A program made the translations under genes and the position numbers. The notes beneath the pieces are model-generated. The model ran no database searches. It was not told the DNA's origin and saw only the letters and a program-made list of their open reading frames with translations. This document shows, one piece after another, positions 16,906 to 26,731 of a stretch of DNA of 64,000 nt. Positions within the stretch are counted from its first letter, which is position 1. Each line of letters begins with the position of its first letter. Origin of the DNA: Roseiflexus sp. (GTDB lineage Bacteria; Chloroflexota; Chloroflexia; Chloroflexales; Roseiflexaceae); the NCBI GenBank assembly GCA_017743475.1, contig JAGHYV010000004.1:25813-89812 (forward strand). The letters run 5' to 3'.

Positions 16906-18072
16906 TCAGTACAGGCGCACCTTGTAACCCACCGTCTTCAGCAGTTCGCTGGCAATGACATACCGCTGAATTTCGTTGGTGCCTTCGTAGATGCGGAAGA
17001 CGCGCGCATCGCGGTACATGCGCTCAAGCGGCAGTTCGCGCGAGAAGCCCATGCCGCCGTGGATCTGGATAGCTTCATCGAGGATCCACGCCAGCGAATC
17101 GGTGCAATACAGTTTGACGATGCTCGATTCGAGTCGCGCAGTTTCACCACGGTCCACCTTCTTCGCACAATCGTACACGATCTGTTCCATCGTGTAGATT
17201 TTTACCGCCATATCTGCCAGTTTGAACTGGATCGCCTGAAAATCAGCGATTGGGCGACCAAACTGCTGCCGTTCGACGGCGTACTTGAGTGACAGTTCAT
17301 ACGCTTCCTTCGCCGCACCAAGGCAGGCGGCGCCCAAACCACAGCGTCCAATGTCGAGCGTCTGGAGCGCGAGCGCATACCCGCGCCCGACTTCGCCAAG
17401 CACGTTTGACGCTGGCACACGGCAATCTTCGAAGAAGATCGAAGCAGTGTGCGACGCGCGCAACCCCATCTTCGGCTCGACTTTGCCGACCTTGAAGCCG
17501 GGGAAGTCTTTCTCAACAATGAACGCAGTGATACCACGCGGACCGGCCTCCGGATCGGTGCTGGCAAAGACAACAATGACATCAGCGAACGATCCGTTGG
17601 TGATCCACATCTTGCTGCCGTTGAGCACCCAGAAATCGCCATCGCGCACGGCAGTGGTACGAATATGGGCAGCATCACTGCCAGCGTTCGGTTCGGTCAA
17701 TGCCCATGCACCCCACTTGCGACCTTCGATCAGCGGGCGCAGGTAGCGCTCCTTCTGGTCTGGCGTCCCTGCGAGATGGATCGACATGGAACAGAGCTGA
17801 ACATGCGCCCCCAGTATTGTCCCTGTTGATGCACATTTACGGTTTATTTCTTCCAGCAGAACGCAGTAACCCGTAATCCCGGCATCGGAACCACCGTATG
17901 TTTCGGGGAAGGGAACGCCAAGCAGACCAAGATCGGCGGCTTTACGCAACATCTCAAATGGAACCCGCTCTTCTTCATCGATCTCGCGGGCGATCGGGGC
18001 GATCTCCTTGTTGGCGAACTCGCGGACAGTCTGTCGCAACAATCGGAGATCTTCGGGAAGTTCATACTCCAT
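16906..18072 (-). CDS. acyl-CoA dehydrogenase
   Basis: This flavoenzyme of 388 residues oxidises acyl-CoA thioesters at the alpha-beta bond and passes electrons to ETF. The fold order is N-terminal helical domain ([24 protein letters not shown]), the beta domain with [38 protein letters not shown], and a C-terminal helical domain with [22 protein letters not shown] and [34 protein letters not shown]. The glutamate in YEGTNEIQ is the usual catalytic base of short/medium-chain enzymes. Chain-length specificity cannot be told from sequence by eye. It stands alone, divergent from copA; a TATAAT lies upstream. Confidence 0.95.
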   Translation of the reverse strand: MEYELPEDLRLLRQTVREFANKEIAPIAREIDEEERVPFEMLRKAADLGLLGVPFPETYGGSDAGITGYCVLLEEINRKCASTGTILGAHVQLCSMSIHLAGTPDQKERYLRPLIEGRKWGAWALTEPNAGSDAAHIRTTAVRDGDFWVLNGSKMWITNGSFADVIVVFASTDPEAGPRGITAFIVEKDFPGFKVGKVEPKMGLRASHTASIFFEDCRVPASNVLGEVGRGYALALQTLDIGRCGLGAACLGAAKEAYELSLKYAVERQQFGRPIADFQAIQFKLADMAVKIYTMEQIVYDCAKKVDRGETARLESSIVKLYCTDSLAWILDEAIQIHGGMGFSRELPLERMYRDARVFRIYEGTNEIQRYVIASELLKTVGYKVRLY

Positions 18073-18106
18073 CGTGTGGTCTCCCTTCTACCTGTGCCTT
18101 TTTTCC

Positions 18107-18112
18107 ATTATA
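18107..18112 (-). promoter_or_regulatory. TATAAT -10 box of the acyl-CoA dehydrogenase gene
   Basis: A perfect TATAAT on the minus strand lies 35 nt before the ATG, with a GGGAG ribosome-binding site between. No good -35 hexamer is present at 16-18 nt, so another factor may be needed. Confidence 0.5.
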
Positions 18113-18168
18113 ACACGTTGCAGCATGGAGATGCTGGCACGATGACGACTCAGCGCACGCTTCTGTTT

Positions 18169-18198
18169 TTGCCCACACTGCGATCTTCAGGGTACAAT
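18169..18198 (+). promoter_or_regulatory. probable copA promoter
   Basis: TTGCCC, an 18-nt spacer and TACAAT lie about 45 nt before the chosen copA start. No obvious CsoR or CueR operator is seen. Confidence 0.45.
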
Positions 18199-18240
18199 AA
18201 TAGATCAATCATATTCATTGACGAAAGAAGAATAAACTAT

Positions 18241-20934
18241 ATGCCCGATCAACAGATTCATCTCACCGTCACCGGTATGACCTGCGCATCGTGCTCCGGT
18301 CGCGTCGCCAGGGCGTTGCAGAAGGTTCCAGGCGTGATTGAGGCACGCGTCAATCTGGCAAGCGAGCAGGCGGAGATCCGTTTTGACGCAGCGCAGACGA
18401 CGCCGGAACGGTTGGTGGCGGCGGTCGAACAGGCTGGCTATGGCGTGATTACCGAGCGTGTCGAAATACCGGTGACCGGCATGACATGCGCGTCGTGCGC
18501 AGCACGGATCGAGAAGGCGCTGCGCAGGGTTCCCGGCGTGATCGAGGCGACGGTCAATCTGGCGAATGAACGCGCAACAGTACTGTTCTCACCGTCCGAT
18601 GCGGGACGGAGTGACCTGGTTGCCGCCATTGAACACGCCGGTTACGGCGTGATCGATCAACGCAGCACCGCCGCATCTGGTGAAGACGGCGAGGCGGTGG
18701 CGCGTGCACGCGAACTGGATCTGCGTCGCCGCACGCTCACGGTCGCAGTAGTGTTGACCACCCCTATCTTCCTGCTGTCGATGGGGCGCGATTTTGGACT
18801 GATCGCCCCCTGGTTGATCGGAGCGGGCGCGGACATGGCGCGCTCGATGAGCGGACCAATCCACGCGATGATGGAACACATTGCTGCGCGCGACGATCTG
18901 CTCAACTGGCTGTTTCTTTTCCTTGCCACGCCGGTGCAGTTCTATGCCGGGCGCGATTTCTATGTCCATGCCTGGAAGGCATTGAAGAACCGCACTGCGA
19001 CGATGGACACCCTGATTGCAGTCGGATCGTCAGCGGCATACTTCTACAGCCTGGCGCTGATGCTCACTGGTCTGGCAGGTCATGTCTACTTCGAGACGGC
19101 AGCCGTCATCATCACCCTGATCCTGGTCGGCAAATATCTGGAAGCGCGTGCAAAGAGTCAGACCGGCGCGGCAATCAGGGCGCTGATCGGGTTACAACCG
19201 AAGACAGCGCGCGTGGTGCGTGGCGGACAGGAAGTGGACATCCCTGCCGCCGATGTGCGTCGCGGCGAGATTGTGATCGTGCGTCCCGGCGAGAAGATAC
19301 CGGTCGATGGCATTGTCATCTCCGGCGCATCCGCCGTTGACGAAAGTATGATCACCGGGGAGAGCATGCCGGTGGAAAAGCGCGAAGGCGATACCGTCAT
19401 TGGCGCGACGCTGAATCGCAGCGGGAGTTTCCAGATGCGCGCGACGCGCGTCGGCAGAGAGACGGCCCTAGCGCAGATCATTGCGCTGGTGCAGCAGGCG
19501 CAGGGAAGCCGCGCACCGGTGCAGCGCCTGGTCGATCAGGTGTCCGCCGTCTTTGTGCCCATCGTCCTTGTGATTGCGCTGGTTACATTTCTCGCCTGGT
19601 TCTTTATCGGCGGAACGGGCTTCACCCAGGCGATGATCTTTGCCGTGGCAGTGCTGGTGATCGCCTGTCCCTGCGCGCTGGGGCTGGCGACGCCGACCGC
19701 TATCATGGTGGGGGTAGGCACAGGCGCCGCACACGGCATTCTGATCAAGAATGCCGAAAGCCTGGAGCGCGCAGGGAAGGTTCAGGCGGTTGCGCTCGAT
19801 AAAACCGGAACAGTGACAGTCGGAAAGCCGTCGGTCACCAACATCGTACCGCTTTCGGTTGCGACAGTTGCCAGCAACGCACTGGCGTTCCGATTGAATG
19901 CGAGTGATCGCCAGGAAACGCTGCGTCTGGTTTCGTTCGACCATGGCGCAGACCTGGCTTCGTCCGTTATCAACGGCAAACCTCTTACTCTAGACGATGT
20001 GCAGCGCAACAATCTGCTGCGATGGGCGGCAAGCGCCGAGGTGCGCAGCGAACATCCGCTTGGCGAGGCGATCGTTCGTGCAGCACGGGAAGCCGGTATC
20101 CCGCTGGCTCAACCTCAGCACTTCGAAGCCGTTGCGGGGCAGGGAGTGATTGCTACGGTTGAAGGGCATAGCGTGGCAGTCGGCAGTCTAGCGCTTCTGC
20201 GCGAACGCGGCATCGATCCATCAGCATTCGACAGCGACCTGACACGCCTGCAAGACGAGGGGAAAACCGTTATGCTCGTCACCATCGATGGCGTGGCGCG
20301 GGGGGTCATTGCCGTCGCCGATACGATTAAGCCGACCTCGCGCGCAGCAGTCGAGGCATTGCACCGCCAGGGGATTGATGTGTGGCTGATCACCGGCGAC
20401 AATCGCCGGACGGCAGAAGCGATTGCCCGTCAGGTGGGCATCGATCCGTCGCGGATCTACGCCGGGGTGCGCCCGGAAGACAAGGCGCGTATCGTTCGTG
20501 AATTACAGCAAGGACGCCGAATTGTGGCAATGGTTGGTGATGGCATCAACGACGCACCAGCACTAGCGCAGGCTGATGTCGGCATTGCGATCGGCAGCGG
20601 CGCCGATGTGGCGATGGAGACTGCTGACATTACGCTTATGCACGGTGATCTGCGCGGTGTAGCGCAGGCAATCGATCTCAGCAAACGTACATTGCGCACG
20701 ATTCGCTGGAACCTGTTCTGGGCATTCATTTATAACATCGCCCTGATCCCGATCGCTGCTGGCGCGCTCTATCCGCTGACCGGGTGGCAACTGAGTCCTA
20801 TGCTGGCTGCCGCGGCAATGGCGTGCAGTTCGATCTTCGTGGTGACCAACTCGCTCAGGCTGCATCAGGCGCTGGGGTTGCAACAAAGGTTGAACGTTGA
20901 AAGAGGGGACAAGGTGAGTTCACTTTACGGGTAA
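18241..20934 (+). CDS. copA: heavy-metal (copper-type) P1B ATPase
   Basis: This pump exports Cu(I), or a similar soft metal, across the membrane. From the ATG at 18241 it has 897 residues: two heavy-metal-associated domains with GMTCASC motifs (about 10-16 and 80-86), eight membrane helices, the ion-site motif [13 protein letters not shown], the phosphorylation motif DKTGT, the SEHPLGEAI histidine-proline motif and the hinge [24 protein letters not shown] favours Cu+/Ag+. Between DKTGT and SEHPLG there is extra sequence (about 40 residues around [19 protein letters not shown]) not usual in this loop. The last 15 or so residues are encoded by a GTTGAACGTTGAA repeat word. The track ORF start 55 codons upstream has no support; the region before 18241 holds the promoter. 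Confidence 0.94.
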   Translation: MPDQQIHLTVTGMTCASCSGRVARALQKVPGVIEARVNLASEQAEIRFDAAQTTPERLVAAVEQAGYGVITERVEIPVTGMTCASCAARIEKALRRVPGVIEATVNLANERATVLFSPSDAGRSDLVAAIEHAGYGVIDQRSTAASGEDGEAVARARELDLRRRTLTVAVVLTTPIFLLSMGRDFGLIAPWLIGAGADMARSMSGPIHAMMEHIAARDDLLNWLFLFLATPVQFYAGRDFYVHAWKALKNRTATMDTLIAVGSSAAYFYSLALMLTGLAGHVYFETAAVIITLILVGKYLEARAKSQTGAAIRALIGLQPKTARVVRGGQEVDIPAADVRRGEIVIVRPGEKIPVDGIVISGASAVDESMITGESMPVEKREGDTVIGATLNRSGSFQMRATRVGRETALAQIIALVQQAQGSRAPVQRLVDQVSAVFVPIVLVIALVTFLAWFFIGGTGFTQAMIFAVAVLVIACPCALGLATPTAIMVGVGTGAAHGILIKNAESLERAGKVQAVALDKTGTVTVGKPSVTNIVPLSVATVASNALAFRLNASDRQETLRLVSFDHGADLASSVINGKPLTLDDVQRNNLLRWAASAEVRSEHPLGEAIVRAAREAGIPLAQPQHFEAVAGQGVIATVEGHSVAVGSLALLRERGIDPSAFDSDLTRLQDEGKTVMLVTIDGVARGVIAVADTIKPTSRAAVEALHRQGIDVWLITGDNRRTAEAIARQVGIDPSRIYAGVRPEDKARIVRELQQGRRIVAMVGDGINDAPALAQADVGIAIGSGADVAMETADITLMHGDLRGVAQAIDLSKRTLRTIRWNLFWAFIYNIALIPIAAGALYPLTGWQLSPMLAAAAMACSSIFVVTNSLRLHQALGLQQRLNVERGDKVSSLYG

Positions 20935-20946
20935 GGAAGATACTGA

Positions 20947-21432
20947 TTGACACGCAACGCGGAATCGCTCATTCACCATAAACCGATCCATGCCGTTGGC
21001 GCAGTCGTCTACCGGCACAATGCACAGGGTCGTCTTCAGATTCTGCTGATCAAGAAACGTAAGGGCTACTGGACATTACCGAAGGGCAAGGTCTCTCCAA
21101 CTGAAGACGATACTTCTGCGTTGCTGCGCGAACTACGCGAAGAGACCAATCTGACGGGCATTGTCGAAGAACGGATAGCGCAGGTGATGTATATTACGCC
21201 ACGACGACGGTTGCCACGGCTCAAAATTGTGACATACTATCTTGTACAGGTGGCACCGGAAGCCATCGCCACACCGGGAGGGCACCCCGGCGAGATTATT
21301 GAGCGCGTGCGCTGGACTTCTCCCGCTGCAGCGCTCCACCGGGTCAAACGCAAGCGCATTCGTGAAATCATCGCCTGTGCTCAAAACGTGCTGGTCAAGC
21401 GTCAGCAGGGTCGTGGAGCAGCAGATCGATGA
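20947..21432 (+). CDS. Nudix hydrolase
   Basis: Nudix enzymes hydrolyse nucleoside diphosphates linked to another moiety. The 161 residues carry the box [23 protein letters not shown], matching GX5EX7REUXEEXGU apart from the penultimate glycine, which is Asn here. Flanking beta strands ([23 protein letters not shown] and [12 protein letters not shown]) fit the fold. The substrate cannot be predicted. The start is a TTG preceded by AAGGAAG, 12 nt after copA. Its TGA overlaps the ruvA ATG (ATGA), so it is coupled to ruvA, which hints at a genome-maintenance or nucleotide-sanitising role by association only. Confidence 0.88.
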   Translation: MTRNAESLIHHKPIHAVGAVVYRHNAQGRLQILLIKKRKGYWTLPKGKVSPTEDDTSALLRELREETNLTGIVEERIAQVMYITPRRRLPRLKIVTYYLVQVAPEAIATPGGHPGEIIERVRWTSPAAALHRVKRKRIREIIACAQNVLVKRQQGRGAADR

Positions 21433-22022
21433 TCGCATCGATTCGCGGAATACTCATTGCAGTGGCAGCGGATCACGTCGTTGTAGAGACTGGCGGCATC
21501 GGATGGATGATCTACGCGCCACGTCCAGTGATCGCTGCGCTGGGTGACATCGGCGCTACGGTACGCCTGTTCACCTGTCTGCTGGTGCGCGAAGATTCGC
21601 TCACCCTCTATGGCTTTGAAACTGTCGAACAACGGCAGTTATTCGAGACACTGCTCAGTGTGACCGGTGTTGGTCCACAAGCGGCGCTCAACCTTCTCTC
21701 ATCGGGAACCATTGATGAACTGCGGCTGGCGATTGCAACCGGTGATGTGACGCGGCTGGCGCGCACGCCGCGGATCGGCAGGAAAATCGCGGAGCGGCTG
21801 GTGTTGGAATTGAAAGGGAAAATCAACGTCAAGGGATTACCGACCGGCACCGCAGTCACCCCCGCAGTCGCAGCAGTGAATGCCGAGTTGAACGAGGCGC
21901 TAATCGGCATGGGATTTACCGACGCAGAAGCGGCAGCTGCGATTGCAGCGCTCCCATCAGACGCCCCCCTTGATCTCGAGGCGCGCTTGCGGCTAGCATT
22001 GCGCTATTTTGGCACACCGTAA
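21429..22022 (+). CDS. ruvA: Holliday junction branch migration protein RuvA
   Basis: RuvA binds four-way junctions and loads the RuvB helicase for branch migration. The 197 residues include the N-terminal OB-fold ([31 protein letters not shown]), the helix-hairpin-helix segments [18 protein letters not shown] and [23 protein letters not shown], and a C-terminal domain III ([22 protein letters not shown]). Length and order are canonical. ruvB and ruvC are not adjacent in this window. The ATG start is fixed by the overlap with the Nudix gene. Confidence 0.95.
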   Translation: MIASIRGILIAVAADHVVVETGGIGWMIYAPRPVIAALGDIGATVRLFTCLLVREDSLTLYGFETVEQRQLFETLLSVTGVGPQAALNLLSSGTIDELRLAIATGDVTRLARTPRIGRKIAERLVLELKGKINVKGLPTGTAVTPAVAAVNAELNEALIGMGFTDAEAAAAIAALPSDAPLDLEARLRLALRYFGTP

Positions 22023-22156
22023 ACTGTGTACAACCCTCCCAATTACGATCTGTCATCGTGTAATGCAGGACTGAAGAACGATTGATCCTCCTTCCTGCGT
22101 TCATTACAATACGCGACCGGAAAACGGAAGAGCACTACATCGCCACGAGCACTGCG

Positions 22157-25100
22157 ATGAACGCTGCTGATCCGCTGCGATCAGCACATGTTGTGCGGCG
22201 CATTGTTCTCAGTTTCGCACTAACGATCGGCCTGATCGCTGCGATTGCATTAATCTCCTACGGCTGGACGCAACTCCTCTTTGCTGCTGAACGGGGGCGC
22301 GTGGATCTGGTTATCGCTAGCACGCGACAACATGCGCTCTCACAGCGTATCGCATTATCGGCTGAGCGCCTGATGGCTACGTCTGACCCGGAAGATGCCG
22401 CCCGTGCGCGCACGACTCTGAGCGAAGCAATCGATGAGATGACGCAGCAGCATGAGAACCTGATCCGCGCTGTCGCATCGCTGCCACGTGACGATCCACA
22501 CGCACAGGCGATCCGCCGCCTCTACTTCGATCCGCCAGCGTCGCTCGACGCGCGCGTGCAGGAGTACCTGGAGTATGCACAGCGCCTGCATGACGCTCAG
22601 AGTCCGCAACACTCTGATCTGCTGGCGATCCAACATGCAGCGCTATATGATCTGCCGAGCCTCTTCGACACGGCAACCCGTCTGTACAGTGACGAGCGGC
22701 GCGCCCTTTTGTCCACAATGGATGCGATGCATGCTGTTGTCTTTGGCATGGTACTGATAGTGCTGATGCTGGAGGGCGTATTCATCGTGCGACCGATGGT
22801 GCGACAGACGCAACAGTACATCGCACAGCGCGACGAAAGTGAAGCGCGTTTGCGCGCCCGCGAAGCAGTAACGCGTGCTCTATACGATATAACCTCAACC
22901 ACACAGATGGATTACCTTCAAAAGGTGCAGGCGCTGCTTGCTATGGGGTGTGACTACTTCCGGATGATTACCGGCATACTCACCAGAATCGATGGCGAAG
23001 AACTGGAGGTCGTTGCAGCGCATCAACCTCCTGAGCACCTGGCACCCGGTCAGCGCTTTGCGCGTGCCGATAGTTACTGCACTGCCGTTCTGGAGTCCTG
23101 CACGCCGGTTGGCATCAACCACGCTGGGCGCTCTGCTTGGCGCGATCACCGCTGCTACGCGCTTCAGCGCATGGAAGCATACATCGGCGCACCAGTGCGG
23201 ATGCGGGGCGTAACGGTCGGCACGCTCTGTTTTGCCAGCACCACACCCCGTCAGGCGCCATTCACCGATGGAGATTACGATCTGATCCGCCTCATGGCGC
23301 AATGGATTGGCAGTGAACAGGATCGCTTGCAGACCGAAGCCGCGCTGCGCGAGAGCGAGGAGCGCTTCGCTCTGCTTGCAAGCGTCACAACCGAAGGAGT
23401 CGTTATCAGCGAGCAGGGGATAATTGTTGACGCAAATGCTGCTGCCAGCGCACTGCTCGGTTGCCCGCTTGAACAACTGCGCGGCAGGTCGGTATTCGAG
23501 TTCACAACTCCCGAAGGGCGAGAAAAAGTCGCTCACGCGCTTGCCACTGGATATGATCATCCCTATGAGGTGCTTGCCCGCCGGAGTGATGGAACCCTCT
23601 TTCCAGCAGAGGTAACCGGACGGAACATCCCCTATTACGGACGGACAGCGCGCGTGACGACCATCCGCGACATGTCGCGTCAGCGCCTCGCGGAAGCCGC
23701 CTTGCGTGCCAGTGAAGAACGCTTCCGCCAGTTAGCGGAGAATGTCAACCAGGTCTTCTGGATCTGCACTCCGGCGCTCGATCAGGTGCTATATGTCAAT
23801 CCGGCGTACGAACGCATCTGGGGACGATCCTGCGACAGTCTGTACGCTCAACCGGCATCGTTGTTCGAGGCGATTGTTCCGGAGGATCGCGAGCGCGTTC
23901 TTGCACTCCACAATGCCGAATATCATCGTGGATACAGCATCGAATTCCAGATTCGGCGGGACGATGGTCAGTCACGCTGGATTCTGACCCGCACTTTTCC
24001 AGTAGTGAACGAGGCAGGAGTCATCTATCGTATCGCTGCTATCTCGGAAGATGTGACCGGACGCAGGCAGGCGGAGGAAGAGCTACGCGCGACATTGGCA
24101 GCGCTTGAGACGCAATATCACGCAGCAGATCGCGCCCAGAGTGAGATGCGCGCAATCCTCGACGCTTCCAGTGAAGCAATCGCGCTCCTGGCGCCTGATG
24201 GCACGTTCCTGACGGTCAATCGCTGTTTCTTCGACATGTTCGGCACGACCGCAGAACGTGTGCTCGGACAGCGACTGGCAGACATGTATGCCGCCATCCG
24301 GCAGATCTTCGACAATGCTGATGAATTGTACATTCGTATGTACCATGCCCTTCAGGATACTCAGACTATTTTCCACGAACGCGTGTCGCAGCGTAAACCG
24401 CAGCAACGTGAACTGGCAATCTTTTCTTCGCCGGTATGGACAGCTAACCAGACGCACCTCGGGCGCCTTTACATCTTTCGCGATGTTACACACGAACGCG
24501 CCGTTGAGCGGATGAAATCTGAATTCGTGGCAATGGTGTCGCACGAACTACGCACACCGCTGACCTCGATCAAAGGGTACGTGGATATGCTGCTCGATGG
24601 CGATGCAGGACTGCTTGCCGATGAGCACCTGGAACTCCTGCGCATTGTCAAATCGAATGCTGATCGCCTGCTACTGCTGATCAACGATCTCCTCGACATG
24701 TCAAAGATCGAAGCAGGAAAACTGTCGCTCCACCGCATTCCGCTCGATCTCCGCCCGCTCATCTGGCAGGTCGCTGCCGCCCTGCGACCGCATCTCGATG
24801 CAAAGCAGCAACGCCTGACCCTTGATCTGCCAGAGACCTCACCGGATGGTTCAGCCCCGCTTATCGCAGGCGATGCGGCGCGTCTGAGTCAGATTCTGAC
24901 CAATCTTCTCTCCAATGCGATCAAGTATACTCCTCAAAACGGCGAGATTACAATCCGCCTGACAAAAGAACCACCCTGGCTCTGCATCGCCGTCCAGGAT
25001 ACCGGCATTGGCATGACACTCGAAGAACAGGATCATATTTTTGATCGCTTCTACCGTGCACGCAACCGCGCAACCCGTGAAACCAGCGGAACAGGACTCG

Positions 25101-25276
25101 GTCTGGCAATCACTCGTTCACTTGTCGAACTTCATGATGGACGGATTACAGTTGAAAGCCAGCCAGGACACGGTTCGACATTTCGTGTCTATATTCCGCT
25201 GTTAGAGTATGTCGATCAGCACGACAACGCCCTAACAGCAACGCGGACCGATGGCAGGGAAGAGCGTGATGGATGA
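22157..25276 (+). CDS. membrane histidine kinase: PilJ-like sensor, GAF, three PAS domains
   Basis: From the ATG at 22157 the protein has 1039 residues. Order: transmembrane helix (about 18-40), an extracytoplasmic helical sensor resembling the type IV pilus methyl-accepting (PilJ) domain with STRQHALSQRIALSAERLM, a second helix (about 190-210), a GAF domain (about 248-390), three PAS domains (about 398-511, 518-634 and 658-778), HisKA with SHELRTPLTSIKGY (His795) and an HATPase with NLLSNAIKYTP, DTGIGM and SGTGLGLAI. It is complete and should autophosphorylate. The stop overlaps the ATG of a duplicated relic of the following response-regulator gene. Starts upstream of 22157 are possible but have no supporting site. 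The signal is unknown. Confidence 0.92.
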   Translation: MNAADPLRSAHVVRRIVLSFALTIGLIAAIALISYGWTQLLFAAERGRVDLVIASTRQHALSQRIALSAERLMATSDPEDAARARTTLSEAIDEMTQQHENLIRAVASLPRDDPHAQAIRRLYFDPPASLDARVQEYLEYAQRLHDAQSPQHSDLLAIQHAALYDLPSLFDTATRLYSDERRALLSTMDAMHAVVFGMVLIVLMLEGVFIVRPMVRQTQQYIAQRDESEARLRAREAVTRALYDITSTTQMDYLQKVQALLAMGCDYFRMITGILTRIDGEELEVVAAHQPPEHLAPGQRFARADSYCTAVLESCTPVGINHAGRSAWRDHRCYALQRMEAYIGAPVRMRGVTVGTLCFASTTPRQAPFTDGDYDLIRLMAQWIGSEQDRLQTEAALRESEERFALLASVTTEGVVISEQGIIVDANAAASALLGCPLEQLRGRSVFEFTTPEGREKVAHALATGYDHPYEVLARRSDGTLFPAEVTGRNIPYYGRTARVTTIRDMSRQRLAEAALRASEERFRQLAENVNQVFWICTPALDQVLYVNPAYERIWGRSCDSLYAQPASLFEAIVPEDRERVLALHNAEYHRGYSIEFQIRRDDGQSRWILTRTFPVVNEAGVIYRIAAISEDVTGRRQAEEELRATLAALETQYHAADRAQSEMRAILDASSEAIALLAPDGTFLTVNRCFFDMFGTTAERVLGQRLADMYAAIRQIFDNADELYIRMYHALQDTQTIFHERVSQRKPQQRELAIFSSPVWTANQTHLGRLYIFRDVTHERAVERMKSEFVAMVSHELRTPLTSIKGYVDMLLDGDAGLLADEHLELLRIVKSNADRLLLLINDLLDMSKIEAGKLSLHRIPLDLRPLIWQVAAALRPHLDAKQQRLTLDLPETSPDGSAPLIAGDAARLSQILTNLLSNAIKYTPQNGEITIRLTKEPPWLCIAVQDTGIGMTLEEQDHIFDRFYRARNRATRETSGTGLGLAITRSLVELHDGRITVESQPGHGSTFRVYIPLLEYVDQHDNALTATRTDGREERDG

Positions 25277-25353
25277 TCTGTCGCTATGGGTTGATACAAA
25301 CGTACGACTGGTGCGACGCATTTTGGGTGGTTGATGATGATCCGGACATCAAT
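25260..25353 (+). repeat. relic copy of the response regulator 5' end (tandem duplication)
   Basis: Bases 25260-25353 repeat 25370-25462 with about 85 percent identity by eye, at an offset of 110 then 109 bp because of one extra base. The relic starts ATGGATGAT overlapping the kinase TGA and would encode MDDLSLWVDTNVRLVRRILGG before a frameshift-created stop. The intact copy encodes MDDPLLWVNTNAQPVRRILVVDDDPDIN. This looks like an imperfect tandem duplication across the original kinase/regulator overlap, with the first copy decaying. Confidence 0.9.
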
Positions 25354-25378
25354 TTATATATCGGAGAGGAAGAGCGTA

Positions 25379-26554
25379 ATGGATGATCCGTTGCTATGGG
25401 TCAATACAAACGCGCAACCGGTGCGGCGCATCCTGGTGGTTGATGATGATCCGGACATCAATCGCCTTCTGCGCGTCCGTCTGACTGCACGCGGGTATGA
25501 GGTGGCTACCGCTGCAAGCGGTGAGGAGGCGCTGGAACTCCTGTCAGAAACACCTGCTGATATTGTGTTTCTCGATATCTCCCTGCCCGGCGTGAGCGGT
25601 TTGCAAACCCTAGCGGAAGTGCGTCGACGCGGGATGGATACTGCGGTCATTATGACCACTGCCTTCGGCTCGGAGCAGATCGCAGTCGAGGCGTTACGCC
25701 AGGGCGCCAACGACTATCTGCGTAAGCCATTCGAGTCAGACGAGTTTTGTCGTGTGTTGAAGCGCACAGTGCAGTGGCTCGAACTTGAGCGTCAGAACCG
25801 GCTGCTGCGCCGGCACCTGGAAGCGCATCACCGCCGTCTGAAGAGCGAGCTGGCGCGTGCCGCTGAGGTGCAGGCGCGGTTGTTGCCGCAGATGGCGCCA
25901 GCACTAACTGGGTTTCAACTCGCTGCCGAATGCATCCCTGCCCGTGATGTCGGCGGCGACTTTTACGACTGGCAGCAACCTCAACCGCATCTGCTCAGTT
26001 TCTGGCTCTGTGATGTCATGGGGAAGGGAATCGATGCAGCGCTCCTCATGGCGACGGTACGCGCCGTTATGCGCGCAGTCGTGCGTCGTAGCCCGCCTGC
26101 CGAAGCAATGCGCTACGTAACGAATGCGCTCATCGATGACCTGGTACAGTCAGGACGGTTCGTTACCCTCTTCCTGGCGCAACTCGATACCAGCAGCGGA
26201 CGCCTCGCCTCAATCGATGCAGGACACGGGTTAGCCTTTGTGCGACGCGCCGATGGAACGGTCGAGACTCTCGATGACCAGCGTGGTCTGCCGCTTGGCG
26301 TGCTTCCCGACGAGCAGTACGCTCAACGCGAAACAGTGCTCGCTCCGGGGGATGCTCTGATCGTCTACAGCGATGGGCTGGTCGATGCGCGCGTCGATCT
26401 CGATCTGACGCCGCACGTTCTGGCGAGTCATCTCTACGGCGCAACTAGTGCATTGGCGATGCTCGACCGCCTGGTGACGCTGCTGGCGCCGGTGCAGACA
26501 CCGCCTGATGATATGACGCTGCTGGTGGTGTATCGGAAGACTGGTCAGGGATGA
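25379..26554 (+). CDS. response regulator with PP2C-type (SpoIIE/RsbU) phosphatase output
   Basis: The 391 residues form a CheY-like receiver (RRILVVDDDPDINRLLRVRL, phospho-acceptor Asp66 in VFLDISLPG, conserved Thr in TTAF and Lys in LRKPFESDEF), a short coiled linker (LELERQNRLLRRHLEAHHRRLKSELARAAEVQARLLPQ) and a SpoIIE-like PP2C domain with the metal-binding aspartates in DVGGDFYDW and CDVMGKG, and DDMTLLVVYR at the end. Such proteins usually dephosphorylate an anti-anti-sigma STAS protein. A STAS/anti-sigma pair lies about 4.7 kb downstream, a plausible target. The track start at 25331 reads out of the duplicated relic; the ATG at 25379 has GGAAGAG before it and equals the old overlap start. 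Confidence 0.93.
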   Translation: MDDPLLWVNTNAQPVRRILVVDDDPDINRLLRVRLTARGYEVATAASGEEALELLSETPADIVFLDISLPGVSGLQTLAEVRRRGMDTAVIMTTAFGSEQIAVEALRQGANDYLRKPFESDEFCRVLKRTVQWLELERQNRLLRRHLEAHHRRLKSELARAAEVQARLLPQMAPALTGFQLAAECIPARDVGGDFYDWQQPQPHLLSFWLCDVMGKGIDAALLMATVRAVMRAVVRRSPPAEAMRYVTNALIDDLVQSGRFVTLFLAQLDTSSGRLASIDAGHGLAFVRRADGTVETLDDQRGLPLGVLPDEQYAQRETVLAPGDALIVYSDGLVDARVDLDLTPHVLASHLYGATSALAMLDRLVTLLAPVQTPPDDMTLLVVYRKTGQG

Positions 26555-26631
26555 GACGCTTTGCTTAGAAGAGCGCGAAGAGACATACGGATAACTTTGA
26601 ACCTTGTACGTGACATGTTGAAGCCTGGGAA

Positions 26632-26675
26632 CGCGGGCTTCCGACCCGCCGCCTCCAGAACGCACGCTTTGCGTT
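26632..26675. terminator. pair of small hairpins after the response regulator gene
   Basis: GCGGGCTTCCGACCCGC (5-bp stem) and AACGCACGCTTTGCGTT (6-bp stem) follow each other in the 177-bp gap before the BcsB-like gene. No long T-run follows. They may end the kinase/regulator transcript or be fragments of a dispersed GC-rich repeat. Confidence 0.35.
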
Positions 26676-26731
26676 ATTGAGGTTGCCCCGCAACGTCACG
26701 ACGTACCTTCGGTGTAAATACGAGGAAGCCA

